Of a DNA stretch of 64,000 nucleotides, positions 1-12,231 are shown piece after piece. The position numbers and the translations under genes are program-made. The stretch comes from Lactarius indigo. Its lineage: Eukaryota > Basidiomycota > Agaricomycetes > Russulales > Russulaceae. Within the stretch, counting starts at the first letter, position 1. The number at the start of each line of letters is the position of its first letter. A model generated the notes under the pieces. That model was not told the DNA's origin and searched no databases. It worked only from the letters and a program-made list of their open reading frames with translations. The stretch is taken from NCBI GenBank assembly GCA_025766275.1, contig JAFKAC010000060.1:1-64000 (forward strand), given 5' to 3'.

Positions 1-1496
1 CGTAGGAAGACAAGCGCTAGCCAAGTGCTAGCCCTATATTATTATGTCCCTGTCCTTGATCCGAACCGGGGCTGTAGTATCCTGAACGTTGGGGTATAAC
101 GATAGCATAATTCGCAAATAGCGATCTTTGGCCTACTTGACGTCCCCAAGATGTGGGAATTTGAGAAATAGAGGGGAAAAACAATCCGTTATTATGGACC
201 TTGCCCACTCTCCTTCCCGGTTGTCTCTGTCGAACCGTTTCATATTCCGAGCCCCCCCATACCTGGTGGAGGTTTGTCCGTGGTGGGTATGCCTTCTGAG
301 GGGCAGTTGAGGGGCGGGTCATAATTGAAGCATGTAAAGCTAGGCAGTCATGGCGCGGGTAACCCGGGTACTATGCAGGGCTTGACACCCTTATCCAGAG
401 ACCCACGGGTTTCCATTGCAGGCCATTGCGAGTATAGGTGTCACTTGTGCATCGTCATGAACGCCTTAGAGCCGTATATCGATGGTTAGCTCGCCGCAGT
501 TTTGGGGCCTTGCTCGTCGTTCCACCGAGTCGGCCCGCAACACTGTAGCCCACAGACAAGTTGAAGAAAAGGTGAGCGTCAGCAACGCCAGAGCAGCGTC
601 GTTTCTTCTTGTAGTCTACGCTCTCACATCTGAACTACCACTCGAGAGGTAGGCCGACGCCGTGAGCGCCGAGCTGCACAAGAAGGTCACACACGCTCTT
701 CGCAGTCACGTAGGATGTTATCAGTGTAACGTGCTGATCGTCTACGTCTAGCAGAGCACGCGGTTGAACTAGCTGAGAAAGAAAAGTGTTCTAGTTCTTG
801 AAGCTTGAAGCTTGGAGCCTGAACTTGAACCAGTCGAGAACTAGGGTCAACTGACAGTGAAAAGGGACGAGCACGTGCCGTTCACTCCTAGGCACGGGCC
901 GCCGCTCGTTCCTACTCCCGAACGGCCACGAGTCGGTGACCCGACTTCTGACTTTCGGTCAGACTGTCCAGTACTGGACTATAAATTATTTTGTGGCATA
1001 CAGTTTGGAGTATGTACACCCTGTCACTGTTATTTCCAAGTTCCTTTTCAATCTCTTTGCCTCGATAACCTCATTGCAATGCCCTACCTTCCTTCGATGA
1101 CCGCGCTCGGCTTAGCGTTTTGATCTTCTAAGTTTTCGCCGTCTCTTGTTGCCCCAGCCTTTACAGCTCTTATCATTCACGAATAGTAAGTATATCTCGT
1201 GTTCTATCCACGCCAAACCGAAGTGCGGTGTGATGTATCCAAGGGATGACCGAGCTTATATTAACTAACTCTTGAGTCCGGTGAATCTTCGCAGGCGATG
1301 AAGTACAGTAAAGAAATACATCTAACAGTATAGGTGACCGAGACAGCATCCAAGGTACATTACAACAACAATCACTCAACATCTCATCGTCATACCTCTC
1401 GAACCCCTACTCACTCGCGCCTACTGTAGACTGGGCCACGTCGCGACTTGAAGCAACTGTCATTCCGAAGTTGGTCGCATAGCGAAACTGATCTGT
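1..1496. other. gene-free stretch, nothing recognised
   Basis: I see no coding region with family resemblance here. Open frames are short, lack conserved motifs and do not join across plausible introns. A small imperfect direct repeat (cttgaag units) lies near 795-830. The last part probably serves as the 3' flank of the DUF6534 gene that ends at 1497 on the minus strand. Confidence 0.5.
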
Positions 1497-3167
1497 TCAA
1501 AAGCGTTGGACTGGATCCCGGCTGTAATGGGAAAATGCACATACCGGCTGGGAGCTCGTACTGGCGGCATCACTTTTCTGTTTTTCTAGGTCCACTGACT
1601 GGGAAATGGTGTCTAGCTTGAAACTCTCACCCGTTGACGCTTGTGACTGCGGATCGACGGCAAAACTGAGCGATGTGAGTGTGGTAGCAGCACGAACCCG
1701 TCCGGAGGCGGCGAAGCGTGCGCTGTCGGCAAGTTGGGGCGGCGGGTGGTCACGGAAGTAGACACGATTGTTGAGAGTCACCATGAGGGTGTTGGAGTAC
1801 CTGGGATGAGTGTGAGCGTTTTGGCCCACACGTTGTGCATGCCACCCACAGTTTTCCGATGACCCCAGCGCTTTTTCTCATATCAGTCAAGGTTATGCAC
1901 AGCGACGGAACAGAGCGTACGTGAATGTGTAATATATCTCATTCTGTGGATACACTGGGTCAGGAGATGGAACGTGCACATCTGGGTTCCACACTTACGG
2001 GAAAGGCGACAAAAACTACGAAGGAAGCGATGGCCACGCTAGCTCAATAGGAAGTTAGATGGTCGTCTGCAAGTGTGTAGAATCACCCGGGAGATAGATA
2101 CCAGTAAGCGTGTTCGTTTCTATGGTGAGGCGTACCACGCGAACCAATACAAAATTAGAGAATCGACCTTTGTCTGTTCGTCTAAGCTGCATAACAGGAA
2201 CTCCGTCAACGTAGTAAAAGACCAATTGGGGTCATTTCGTACCAGTAGCGTCATTGCCACCGCAATCAGAATGTCTGCCAGGGCACTCGGCAACGACCAT
2301 AACTAGTTCGACGAAGTGTGAGGTAGTACGGCGACCAAGACTTAGAACGAGTGTGCGTACATATAGAGCCGCCCTGGAAACCGCGTACTTTCCGACCACG
2401 AGTGACTGGATTACGTGGAAGAATTGCGTGGAAGATGACGCGTGTGGTTGAAAACTTACCCTAAAACCCCCCCATGCCGCCCCAACCGATTGGACAACAG
2501 CAATCTACATTCAGGAAAACGTCAAGCGGCTGAAGAGCGTGGGGAAGTCAGGTATACATACAACAGCAATGATCAAGCAGAACCACGAAGACTGTCGATT
2601 CAGCGTCCAGATCCGATAGCAGAAGTATTCCTGAACGATTAACGAAACGATTGCGTGGATGATAGCAATGTCTATGGGGGCATAATGTGAACTCTTGAGA
2701 CGTTCCATGTCGCCAAATCCGGCAATAAACCAATAGTAGACGTCTGCCCCAGTCAGCGCCGTCTGGACGGTCTCCAGTGCGAGCATGAAATAAACTGATC
2801 AAAGTTTGCCTTGACATCAACAATGCTTCTGAGCGGCGTTAGAAGACCCACCTAGAAATTTCAAGGATCGACTGTCATTTGGGAAATTGTAACTATATAG
2901 GTCTGGACAAAGGTTAGTGGAATAGACCTCTCCTGAGGGATATGGTCTCCTACAAATCTGGACGCAGAGAACGCCGTAAAGCGCCCAGTTAAAAAGCGCT
3001 CCGAAGAGCTACGTGTTCAGTTTGAAATATCAGTTGCATGGTCAAAATAACTAGGCCGATCATACCAGAGGGGTTGCTCTACCAAAAAAGATGAGGGGTG
3101 AAAGGCAAACAGCTAAATAAAGCCGAACTTACAGTTTGACGATGTCGGCGGAAGATAGCTCAGCCAT
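1497..3167 (-). CDS. DUF6534 multi-pass membrane protein, possibly frameshifted at first exon
   Basis: This gene encodes a fungal integral membrane protein of the DUF6534 family, whose function is unknown. I read twelve exons: 3167-3133, 3008-2954, 2902-2852, 2794-2562, 2504-2460, 2405-2361, 2302-2243, 2186-2102, 2042-1999, 1943-1921, 1876-1850 and 1800-1497. From exon 2 on they join in frame. Family hallmarks are ALYGVLCVQ and YNFPNDSRSLK near the N-terminus, ETVQTALTGADVYYWF and YFCYRIWTLNR in the middle, RVVRLTIETNTLT, and the closing LNNRVYFRDH block followed by a polar tail. About seven hydrophobic segments are expected. Exon 1 (MAELSSADIVK) resembles the family start but is one base out of phase with exon 2, as if a G before the donor had been lost. 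The call on the family is firm; intactness is not. Confidence 0.85.
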
Positions 3168-4300
3168 TGATCAAGTGTCGAGGACAAAGCGGAAACACAA
3201 AGAGGAAGAACGAGGTGCATGAGGTGGACTTATAGTCCGGAAAATCCGAGCTGTGGGTGCGAACGAGACCAAGGTGAAGTAGACGCTGGGTTCCCTGAAC
3301 TCCGTAAACTACTGGGACCGATATCGCATCCTTGGCGACCTCTACAAGGATGTCAGGCGCAAACCAGAAGTGTGCGGCTCCTTCCCCTGCTGGAATTTGC
3401 ACACGGCGCAAGCCAGCTGCCTGCACTACGCCACGGCCAAAAAAAAAAAAAAGTTGTCCTTGTGATAGAATGGCACTTACTGGGGAAGGGCACGGGCCCC
3501 GAGCACTCATAGATACACCAAAGGAAAGGAAGCTTTGAGAAAGCGAATATTAGAAATTAGGAACGTTGATGCCGGCTGTGTGTGGCGTTGACATCAAAGG
3601 AAAAACACACAAAAAACAGGGCCGGGGGTGCCCGAATTTTGGGCTCCCCTCATCATCAATTTCGAATTAGAGTACTGTAAATTTAATTCGTGGCTTCTGT
3701 TTTCAAATCGATTGGCTCAGAATTGGCAAACTTCTTTAAAAGAGAATCAGCGTTTATACAAGCGTTTAAATCCTGCTACATAAAAGTACTGTACAACTAC
3801 GCTACGTGGCTGTAGGTGCCGGCGACACCCCCACTGGGATCGAGGGAATATGTGGCGGCTGCGGGGCAATATTCTAGCTTCGACAAGCCACCTGCTCTAC
3901 AGGAACTGTCATGGCGTCGGCGGGCGCTGGAAGACATTGTGGGGAACAATCAAGAGAACAACAATTGACAGCTTCACGACGCTATTCCTCTTATGGCCTA
4001 TGCCGCTCACGGTCTCACGGTAAAGTCTCACCGGGATCACGTCGATCTGACATTTCTCTTTGACGCGGGGTTCCACCATACGTGGCTGTGCCGGTGCCAG
4101 GCTGGACTCTCCATCACCCAAGCCCATTTGCATGAGTCCTTGTGCATACCAGTCTATTAGCCAACATCGTATAGAGCTACTCGTCATCGATACCACCAAG
4201 AGCCTGAGAGCGACAAATTTTTTCCTACTATGTCTCTTTTTGCCTGCGTAGTAAGGCGGGAGGACTCCTAATCTTTGTGATTGTGATTTTAGCGCATGCA
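3168..4300. other. no supported gene
   Basis: Several open frames exist on both strands, including a minus-strand frame of 157 codons at 3909-4382, but none shows a recognisable domain or sensible splice structure. There is a run of twelve to thirteen A near 3440. I regard the stretch as intergenic. Confidence 0.4.
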
Positions 4301-6750
4301 CGCCGTCACCAACAGTGTTACTAGTGTGTATTGTGGTACCTTTACCACAGGCTGAGCTTCCACTCCTCCCCAATACTCTCACGCCCGTTCCTTCGGAGTC
4401 CTCTCACCTCCATTGCTTTGTCACGTTCCCACCCCATCTCCTTCTCCATTCTATTGGCATGCTGGACTCTCAAAGACTCGGCTGCAATTCCTGCTTCTCA
4501 CGCCGCATTGGGCCGCGGGGCCTATTCTCTATTTTTTCCACCGTCCCTTTGCGAGCCGGGGGCAGCCCCTGGACTAGTGACCCTGCAGAGTCTGCACAAC
4601 TATAAGGAGATTAGTTCTGCGCTGTCCAATCACATACATCGTCGCGCAAGAGTTAATTGGGTTGGGCCTTGACGAATGTCGTGTCCTACAACAATGGCAA
4701 AGGTCGCACAGTTTCTCAGACTTGCTCATTGACAATCCCTTTCAATGACTCCGCATGTAGGTATCTGGGTCGTTATACCCCTCATGCCGGTGATCGGGCA
4801 CCCAAGATTTCTAAACTGCCTAAAGGGTGCTCAAGAACTGCCTGTGGAATCTCACGCTCGGCGGAGATATCCAGCATTGTGCGCCCAGCATTAACCGATT
4901 CTCGCTCTCCCAGTGGCGCTCTGATGAAAATGACGCGAAGGGGATATTGTCCGATGCACGTGATATTCCTTTATCTTCGCCGTCTGTCCCGTCTCCAAAG
5001 GATTGTCGATCGATTCTCTCCGAGCAGATCTCCACACGCCCATTCTTTGCTGCCGATGTTAGCCCACTCCTATTCAGTAAGCTCATCGCTTTGGCCTATG
5101 GACGCGTGGTTCTCGTCCTGCGCACCTACAGTATAACTACTTTTACCCTCCTCTTGATCACTTGTTAAGGTGCTGGCACATAGACTCGACGTCTGATGAT
5201 GTCCTTAAAACGAAGCCAAAGTTCTGGGAAACGCACAATGACCCCCAACATTGCACTCGACTAACTATGGTATTTTCACAACCCTTGCCACACAAATCAA
5301 CTCTTTTCTGCTTCTTAACGAGCCGCCCCGACCTCTTTTCACTTGTAAGTTCTCCTCAACGACGGCATTATCAGCCCTTTCCTTCTCTCCGAATCTGAGC
5401 GTGGTCACGGCATCGATACCATCGATATGAAACAGCTGGATATCAGCAAGAAGACTCGGACGCCGGCTATGTCCATGAAGAGACCACCAACTGTGTTGAG
5501 CTCCGCTGTCACAGCCAATATAGTTCACTGGTCTTTTCACTCAGGTTCGTGCCCGCTTCCAACCCCGCTTTCGGTGTCAACAAAGTCGCTCTTGTGATGA
5601 CCCGTCTGATCATCAAAGGAGAAGACAGGGGGACCTTCCTTGTTTCGGTTTGAAAAAACCGTGAACCATATCCTGGTTTCATCTCCATCTGCCTGCCCCT
5701 TCGCAGTGGCGCTTCTCACCTCGATTTCGCGATGGCGCCCTTCAACCAAGTCATGCTACCCCCGCCACTCTTCTTGGAGACTCCCTTGAAGCCCCTGGCG
5801 ATGCCCGCGCTGCCTGGTGAGGCGCAATTTGATGCACCCCAATTGGTTCCTTCGTCTTGACTGGTCCCTGCGTTACTGGCCTCAAACACACCACGTAACT
5901 TGTTGGTACATACTCGCTCCGCTGATCCCCGCGGAGAGAAGATTGCGATATTCTGCTTCCCTGCGCAACAGCGGGCAAGCTACACGTCATTGCCTCCCCC
6001 CGCATCCTCGGGGCTTGGTTCCATGAGGTTGCGCCCATATCTTCCGATCCTACGGCCACTTATTCTATCAAGCAGATTTGCTGTACTCATCAAGGCTACA
6101 GTCATCCGCGAAGCGGCGGAACGCGCGCATGAAATGGCTAAGCGCTGCGCTGCACAGGGCAAATTTCACACTAACCTCGTTGCACATAAGGTGTTTCAAT
6201 TATTTATTGAGGGTTTAAACGAGCCTCTTCGCTGACAACAAAAAAAGGGGCCGACCTGGACAAAGTCATCGTCGGGTGATGTCTTTCGGTCGTACACCCG
6301 CCTATGGGGCGAGCTCGTCCCCGGCCGCTGCACCCTCCCCATCCAGGCCGCAAAGGACTCGCTCCTTGCTAAGCACACGCACTGTGCCACGCGCTTCCGG
6401 AAGAAAGTCGCCAGACCCTCCGCCGGATTCCCGGCGGGCACCGCTCGGAATCTGCCGAGTTCGCGCTTCTCTCTGAGTCCGAGCGGTCACGCCTGCGCCT
6501 AGTACTGTACTGTGCTCCGCGGCGAAGAAGGCCGGCATCCCTCAAGCTCTAAGTTACTCGGCTCCGACTTGTGCGAGTGCTCTGCTATCCGCGGCTACAC
6601 CTACTGCTTCTCTGAGAATGCCAGGATCAACCGCCATGCTCAGCGTGCCAGAGAGGGTGTCGCCCATTGCCAGGTCGAAGCACCTCGCGGACCTCAACAC
6701 CAAGGATGCTGCCTGTTGCTTCGATCATTACTGAACTCGAACTGACTCGC
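4300..6750 (+). other. possible decayed coding region of unknown origin
   Basis: The plus strand is C-rich and carries overlapping open frames in several phases, for example 4657-5136, 4827-5168, 5900-6235 and 6276-6476. Local stretches look protein-like: REAAERAHEMAKRCAAQGKF near 6110-6165, and an arginine and leucine rich stretch near 6400-6540. They shift frame and meet stops repeatedly. I do not recognise a family. It could be an old gene or transposon remnant; it could also be ordinary GC-rich intergenic DNA. Confidence 0.25.
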
Positions 6751-8642
6751 CCAAGTGTAGCGCATGTCAAAGTTCGCGGACAACACTCAAAGTTGAATTC
6801 CTGGCGTTACCCCTAGCAACGATGGTGCGCGTTTTTGGCTTCATCAGAAGAGCATTCCCAATATCTCTCAGTAGTGGAAGCGATGGGGAATAAATTATAT
6901 ATTGCTTGACAGTAAGTACTTGATTGGAAAGCGGCGCCTACCATGTACACCGTATCATTACCCCACAAAAAGAACCATTACAGTACTTGGACCAGGCAGT
7001 CCCCGCGCCACAGTGACGGCACTCTTACCTGTTGAAACCCACTTGAAAGCGTCGTTCCAACTCGAAATCTGAACTCTCTCAAGAGGGTGAGACAGCTCCA
7101 TGGAGGTTACCAATGCAAACCCGGACTTTTTAGAAAACTTCCCGTGCTTCTCTCCAAGCTTCTCTCATGACGGCCCTAAAAATAGGGTGGAGTAGAATCT
7201 TCACAATTCAGAGTAACTTACCCATCCCCGATACCCACACCATCCCTTACTACAACATAACTCATTGTGATAGATAGGTCCGTCCAATTACTAGGCTGAA
7301 ATTTACATATCATATCCCTAAGTCTGCGATAACCCATAATGGATACGTACCCCCATCGATATTTGAATTATTTGGGTTGAGACCTAATGAGGGTCGCCAT
7401 CGTGACGGCACCTGTGAGGCTGGACCCCACCGATGACCAACGCTCGTGGGGCCTGGAGCAGAACATCATCTACACTTGGACCATCTACTGATCCCTGTTT
7501 CAAGAGATAGGAAATGGGCGGGCGCTCAGTCTCTCTGGTAGGGCGCAAAACACGGCCCCTGCTTTCATGGACATGTCTTTGAGGTGCGTGGACCACAACC
7601 AAAACCGAAGTTGACTCCAAGATAAGAGAGTTTCACAACTCAACGGCTGCCATGAGGCTATCCGGGCCAGTCTCCTATCGCGCCATGAGGCCTCGGTGAT
7701 GTTTTGTCTCCGTCTCCAAGTGCTGTAACTTCGGGATCCAAAAAATTAGTGAAACTGTGTCCGAGGTGTGAGAATTCCGATGTGTTACCCAATCTCATGG
7801 AACGAAGGATGCAATCTCGTAAGTTACAGTAACACACCCTATGAGTTACGAGACCGAACTGCAGTACATATTCATGAATTCGTCGCAATGGGGCATGTAT
7901 CTTGTGCAGTAATGTTATTGGCAGAATCGGCGAAGGGACCGGAGCAATCAGAATTTGTGTCAACTTGGCAACTTCCCCGTCGACGTTACGATGATGACCT
8001 CAATACTGGTGGCCCCGCGTCACCTCCCGTCGCTCACGTCAATCAAAAAATCAGAAATTTAGAGGACACGAGCATTTACAGCAAGCAGAACATACCAAGC
8101 TCGAATGTGCCCCACCCAGGCCATACGAGGCCTTGCGTGAAAAATATATAACTTACATAATCCAGGCACCAACTCGTAAATGAGCAGGCGCACTGCGCAC
8201 GGCCCCCAGGGGAGAAGCATAAAGTTTGTTTGATCAACGCCTGTAACTAGTTGAGAACAATGACGTTATCAGTACATTCAGATAAGCCTGATGCAGTTGA
8301 GAAGCGCGATAGCCTGACGTCGTGAGGCCTGATGGATGATGTGTTACGGTAATATAAGCTACACGTTCTAAAATAAAGCAAAGCCGGGAAATAATAATCA
8401 AAAGGTATTATGTTTTTCTTGTGCGCCCATCGGCCCTGTCTTAGTGGCATCGGACACACCCAAATATGCACAGATGAAACTCGAATGCAGCTGAACAAGG
8501 TAGTCACGCCGCCTGTGGAGTTGTATGAATTTACGATAGCAACTCGAGGCTTGTAAACAGGTCTGATTTGATTGGTGACAGCTTGTTGCCCAAGGGGCTT
8601 GTCCATCAAGAGCTTTGATGGGAGTAGGACAAATTTGAATGG
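6751..8642. other. no supported gene
   Basis: Open frames here are short and without motifs. The part nearest 8642 is the 3' flank of the F-box gene on the minus strand. Nothing else can be assigned. Confidence 0.4.
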
Positions 8643-10316
8643 TTATCCCATCGTGTGCACGCAAATAGTGTATGCTTCGCGACCAGGCTGCAGAAATTAC
8701 AATCAGCAGAAATAAGATGGCGTGTGGGTGTCATTTACCTCAGGGACAAGAAGCATTATCCTCTCACTGTCAACCAACGCATCATACATGATCGCGCCCT
8801 CATTTCCACCAAGTGAAACCTCATGATAAGGCAATGCAGTCTCAACGTTGCGCGCGAACACACGGTCTGCCGGCATTTTGCTACGCTGAATGATGCCGTT
8901 CGAAGCACGCACACGGCGCGGACAGAAGTCACGAATAGCTCCTTGCGCGATCCAGCGCTGTCCCGCTACTACCGCCGCCGATTTACCACTGTGCCCATCG
9001 AAGCAGCGCGAGGAGAGCGGGCCCCATGCATCCCAAGGTACGACAAGGCAGGACGAGTCTTGAGAACGGCAGTTGGCGAAAGACAGAAGGGTACTCGCTT
9101 GAGTAGCCAGGGTGTATGTTTTCATTCCCACGAAAGCTGAGCCACTTATTCGGGCAGAGAGTGTGAGAAGGACAAGTGTATCATCTTGTGAGGGGCTGAA
9201 GGGATATCTTGGAGGCGGGCGCGTCTGTCGATGGGTGTCTACGACGCTTGTGTGGTGCTCGGTCTTCGAACTAGCTGCGACCAGCTGGACATACGGTAGG
9301 AGAGGTGGGAGTTCTAGAAGGCGAATGGTTTGCAAGGAGGGTGTTGGGCCGCTGGTAAGCCGACAAAGCTCGACAGAATTTCCTGGACCCCGAATGAGAG
9401 CTAAAACGTTATCGGACACGACAACGAAGTCCGTAAGGTAAGTTCGTGTTGAGGTGGTGCGAACCTTCGGACTCGAGTCAGCAATTTTCAAAATCGCACC
9501 CGGTGGACTAACCGTTGCGAGGTTCCCCTTTTGCCAGTCCAACAGGAGAATTACATCTGTGCCGTTGACCTCGGGTGCTAGCCCAACCGCAATGATAATA
9601 TACGATCCGATTGTCGATATGCGCGCCTTGAGTCCAATATAGTGTGTTTCCTTGGTAGGCAGCTCGATGTCTACGGAGGGGCGCAACGCTAGAGGGTGAG
9701 GTGTGCCGTCCCGAAATCCCAGTAGACGTAACTGGAAGGTGGAGGATTCTGGACGCCTACAGATCCACTTTGATCAATGACCCAATGGAGACTGCTTACG
9801 TACAACTCACCCAAACAAGACGGCGAGCAAATTCTGCCGAGCCGCATCAACGGTGAATGACAGAGGCACCAAATTATCCTCAAAAAGTACTTTCGTCCAC
9901 TTGTCACCAGATTGCCTCAGGTCTAGCCATTCGTAGCTAGCAGGATGTCTGTATCCGAGTCTGCCCCCGAAGTCCATAACGACTAGGTAATCATCGGATA
10001 CCAGGGACTCTGTGTTGACCTCGCTCCGGCGCGTGAAGATGCGTGAGGGTGAGCGCAAAGAATCGTTGGGCTGATGCCAAGCAGTAGACCAGCGCCCAAG
10101 AGCTTCAAGGCGATGTGGGAGGGGGGGCTCGAACGATAAAAGTGGGTCGCAAACGCCAGCGAGCGCGGTACGAATGAGGTATTGAAGGAGAAGAGAGTTC
10201 GCGATAGTATCGTTTGCTCTGTGACACGTCAATAAACACGAACCGAGATCGGAAATATGTAGATGGGAAAAAATGTGGATGAGGAGCTCATTGGGGAGGT
10301 CGATGAGGTCGGGCAT
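8643..10316 (-). CDS. F-box domain protein
   Basis: This is probably a substrate-recruiting subunit of an SCF ubiquitin ligase. The N-terminus has an F-box (LPNELLIHIFSHL, then SCLLTCHRAN) within residues 5-40. The rest is about 480 residues without a clear repeat pattern, as in many basidiomycete F-box proteins whose C-terminal half gathers hydrophobic beta strands. I read three exons: 10316-9811, 9756-8739 and 8687-8643, with canonical GT-AG introns of 54 and 51 bases. The joins keep phase and give about 522 residues ending PGREAYTICVHTMG. Without the last intron the frame would run to a stop at 8703, but that tail (VNDTHTPSYFC) starts exactly at a GTAAAT donor, so the spliced ending is preferred. 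The substrate is unknown. Confidence 0.85.
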
Positions 10317-10690
10317 TCCAATACTGAGGGTGCAGTGTTTGAGCGGTCTTCATTCAACCAACTGTATTTATATGCCAACCCCTAGTACTCTAGAGTTGAG
10401 TCCTCACCGCTTGGCGCGGGAATAGGGCTTATTTGTAATCAGGATCAATGATCAAGAGAACGCTGCAACGGGCAGTTACGGAGGGGACCACTACTTGTTG
10501 GGCGCTTCAATGATCAGTTGATCCGTCGCATGTGCCGGCAGTGAGCGAGCCACAATGATGATCTATTGTAGACTAAGTCAGTGTACAAACGCAAGTGTTT
10601 CATAATATGGTTCATTTCTTTGCCTCCTTCTCCCAGCTAGGCAGAGACATTAGCAATCAGGAATGCCAACACTAACATGTAGGCCATAAC
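10317..10690. other. intergenic, no gene
   Basis: About 370 bases lie between the 3' end of the mitochondrial carrier and the start of the F-box gene, both on the minus strand. It should hold the F-box promoter and carrier 3' UTR. I see no coding potential. Confidence 0.6.
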
Positions 10691-12008
10691 TCACATATTC
10701 ATGAAGAACTTCCACAACACGCTGAACATCAGGCCTTGTGCGCCGTTTGCTATTATCCTCGTTTTCAACCCACGCCCCAACAGTCCACGTACGCCATCCG
10801 TCGCAACGACGGCACGAGCAGCGTCAAGGTATCCAATCCGGGTTTCGTCTACTTGCCTGTATGTCTTGATAACGCGCAGTGAGTTCGAAACAGTATCAGA
10901 GATGACAGATGCGATGAAGCCAATAAACGCCTGTCTCAAAATCTGCTGGCCGATGGTCGATGGCTTGGGAAGGGACTTGTCGAGTTGATTGTAAGTTCCA
11001 AACCACTACAACGGGCTGCCATCAGTCGAAAGACAGGGCTGAAAGTGTGCTCAACTTACAGGGTAATGGCCCACGAAGGTCGCAGCAGCCGTTGCCCACG
11101 CGCCAAACCACAAGGTACCCAGGCCGTAAGTTTTGATCTACGTCGGGGTCGGCGTTTAGTGCGGTTGCTTGGATCAGATCTTGGGGCGCTCACCCTCCGA
11201 CCAAGAATGCCCCAGCCACGCTTTCCTTGCGCTTGCAACGTCGTCTTGATGGTATCCACAGGCGTGAGAATCATACGGAAGAGAGCAGCAGCAACTGAGG
11301 CAAAGGCGGTTTGGATGAACTTCGGGAGTGTACGCATGAACTTATTGCTTTCGAGTAGGGCAAGGATGCCTGCATTTGCAGCTGTGTCGCCAAAGCGAGC
11401 AACGGGTCCCTGCACGAGTGCGGCGGCGAGGCCCTGGTAGTACCGGGAGTAACCGCCATCGGCATAGAGGGTATTTATGGCTTGCGTGGTGGTAGTGCCA
11501 TAGCGGTATTGGTAGTTCATGACCGTACGTATGGGCTACTTTTCGGTCAATAGTGGTGCGCGCATATTTGAGACAGAACCGACCATCAGGGTGAGTACTT
11601 GGAGTACCATAGCTACGGAGTTGATGGGTTGTGAGATATCGAGCCACAGTATCGGCAAAAACATCAGCATCACCTGCAGCGCCGCTCAGCCCGCCTCCCA
11701 GAGCACGCTTGAGTGCCCCCTTAAGATCGAACTATCCGAGTTCAGGGCCAAATTTAGCTGGATGGGAGTCTTGATAGACTCACATCAACATCGCCAGCAT
11801 CGATGAAACCCTTGATAAAAAATACGAGGGCAAGGGTACCCCCGATCAACAGAACGATATACCATATGACCGTCCACATAGTCGTCTGTTTATCCGTTGG
11901 TTGATTGCCGTTCGCTGCTTCCACAGAGGCATTTTCGATGCCTTCATAGTTTGGCTGTTGAGAGACGAGCAGCGGACGACCCTCTGCACCGTCTGTCTGT
12001 GTCGCCAT
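10691..12008 (-). CDS. mitochondrial carrier family (SLC25-like) protein with extra N-terminal membrane segment
   Basis: This gene encodes an inner-membrane solute carrier of the mitochondrial carrier family; the substrate cannot be told from the sequence. The start is the ATG at 12008 (MATQTDG); the frame upstream has only a GTG at 12044. An N-terminal polar segment is followed by a hydrophobic helix (VIWYIVLLIGGTLALVFFI) not found in standard carriers. Exons then give DFDLKGALKRALGGGLSGAA, a degenerate first signature (PIRTVM) before NYQYRYG, a perfect PxDxxK second signature (PVDTIK), and a degenerate third repeat. The C-terminal exon (10939-10691) holds RVIKTYRQVDETRIGYLDA and GLKTRIIANGAQGLMFSVLW. 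Introns are short and canonical. It shares a divergent promoter of about 220 bases with PRP46. Confidence 0.85.
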
Positions 12009-12231
12009 GATGGGGGTAAACGATGGGAAGTCGGCAGAAGGCACTCACGCTCTGCCAACTCACTCACGCCGCCAATGGATGACTGATGCACGATGTGCTC
12101 GGTGTATCAGGCACGTGACACATGCGTGAGAAAGATATGCTTAGTTTGGACATCGGCGTGTCTGTTTTGCCGCGGCCACCTCGGACAGCCGCGTTCAGCA
12201 CCAACCTCAGCGGTACCTCCTCGCAAATAAA
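12009..12231. promoter_or_regulatory. divergent promoter between mitochondrial carrier and PRP46
   Basis: Only 223 bases separate the two start codons, so both promoters must be here. A palindromic CACGTG (bHLH/Cbf1-type E-box) sits at 12112-12117 and a CCAAT box at 12072-12076. Factor binding is inferred from motif identity only. Confidence 0.55.

Noticed and set aside
3909..4382. 157-codon minus-strand frame
   Set aside because: It has no conserved motif, no splice structure and unremarkable composition.
12009..12044. Upstream extension of the mitochondrial carrier
   Set aside because: The frame upstream begins with GTG; the ATG at 12008 is the sensible start.
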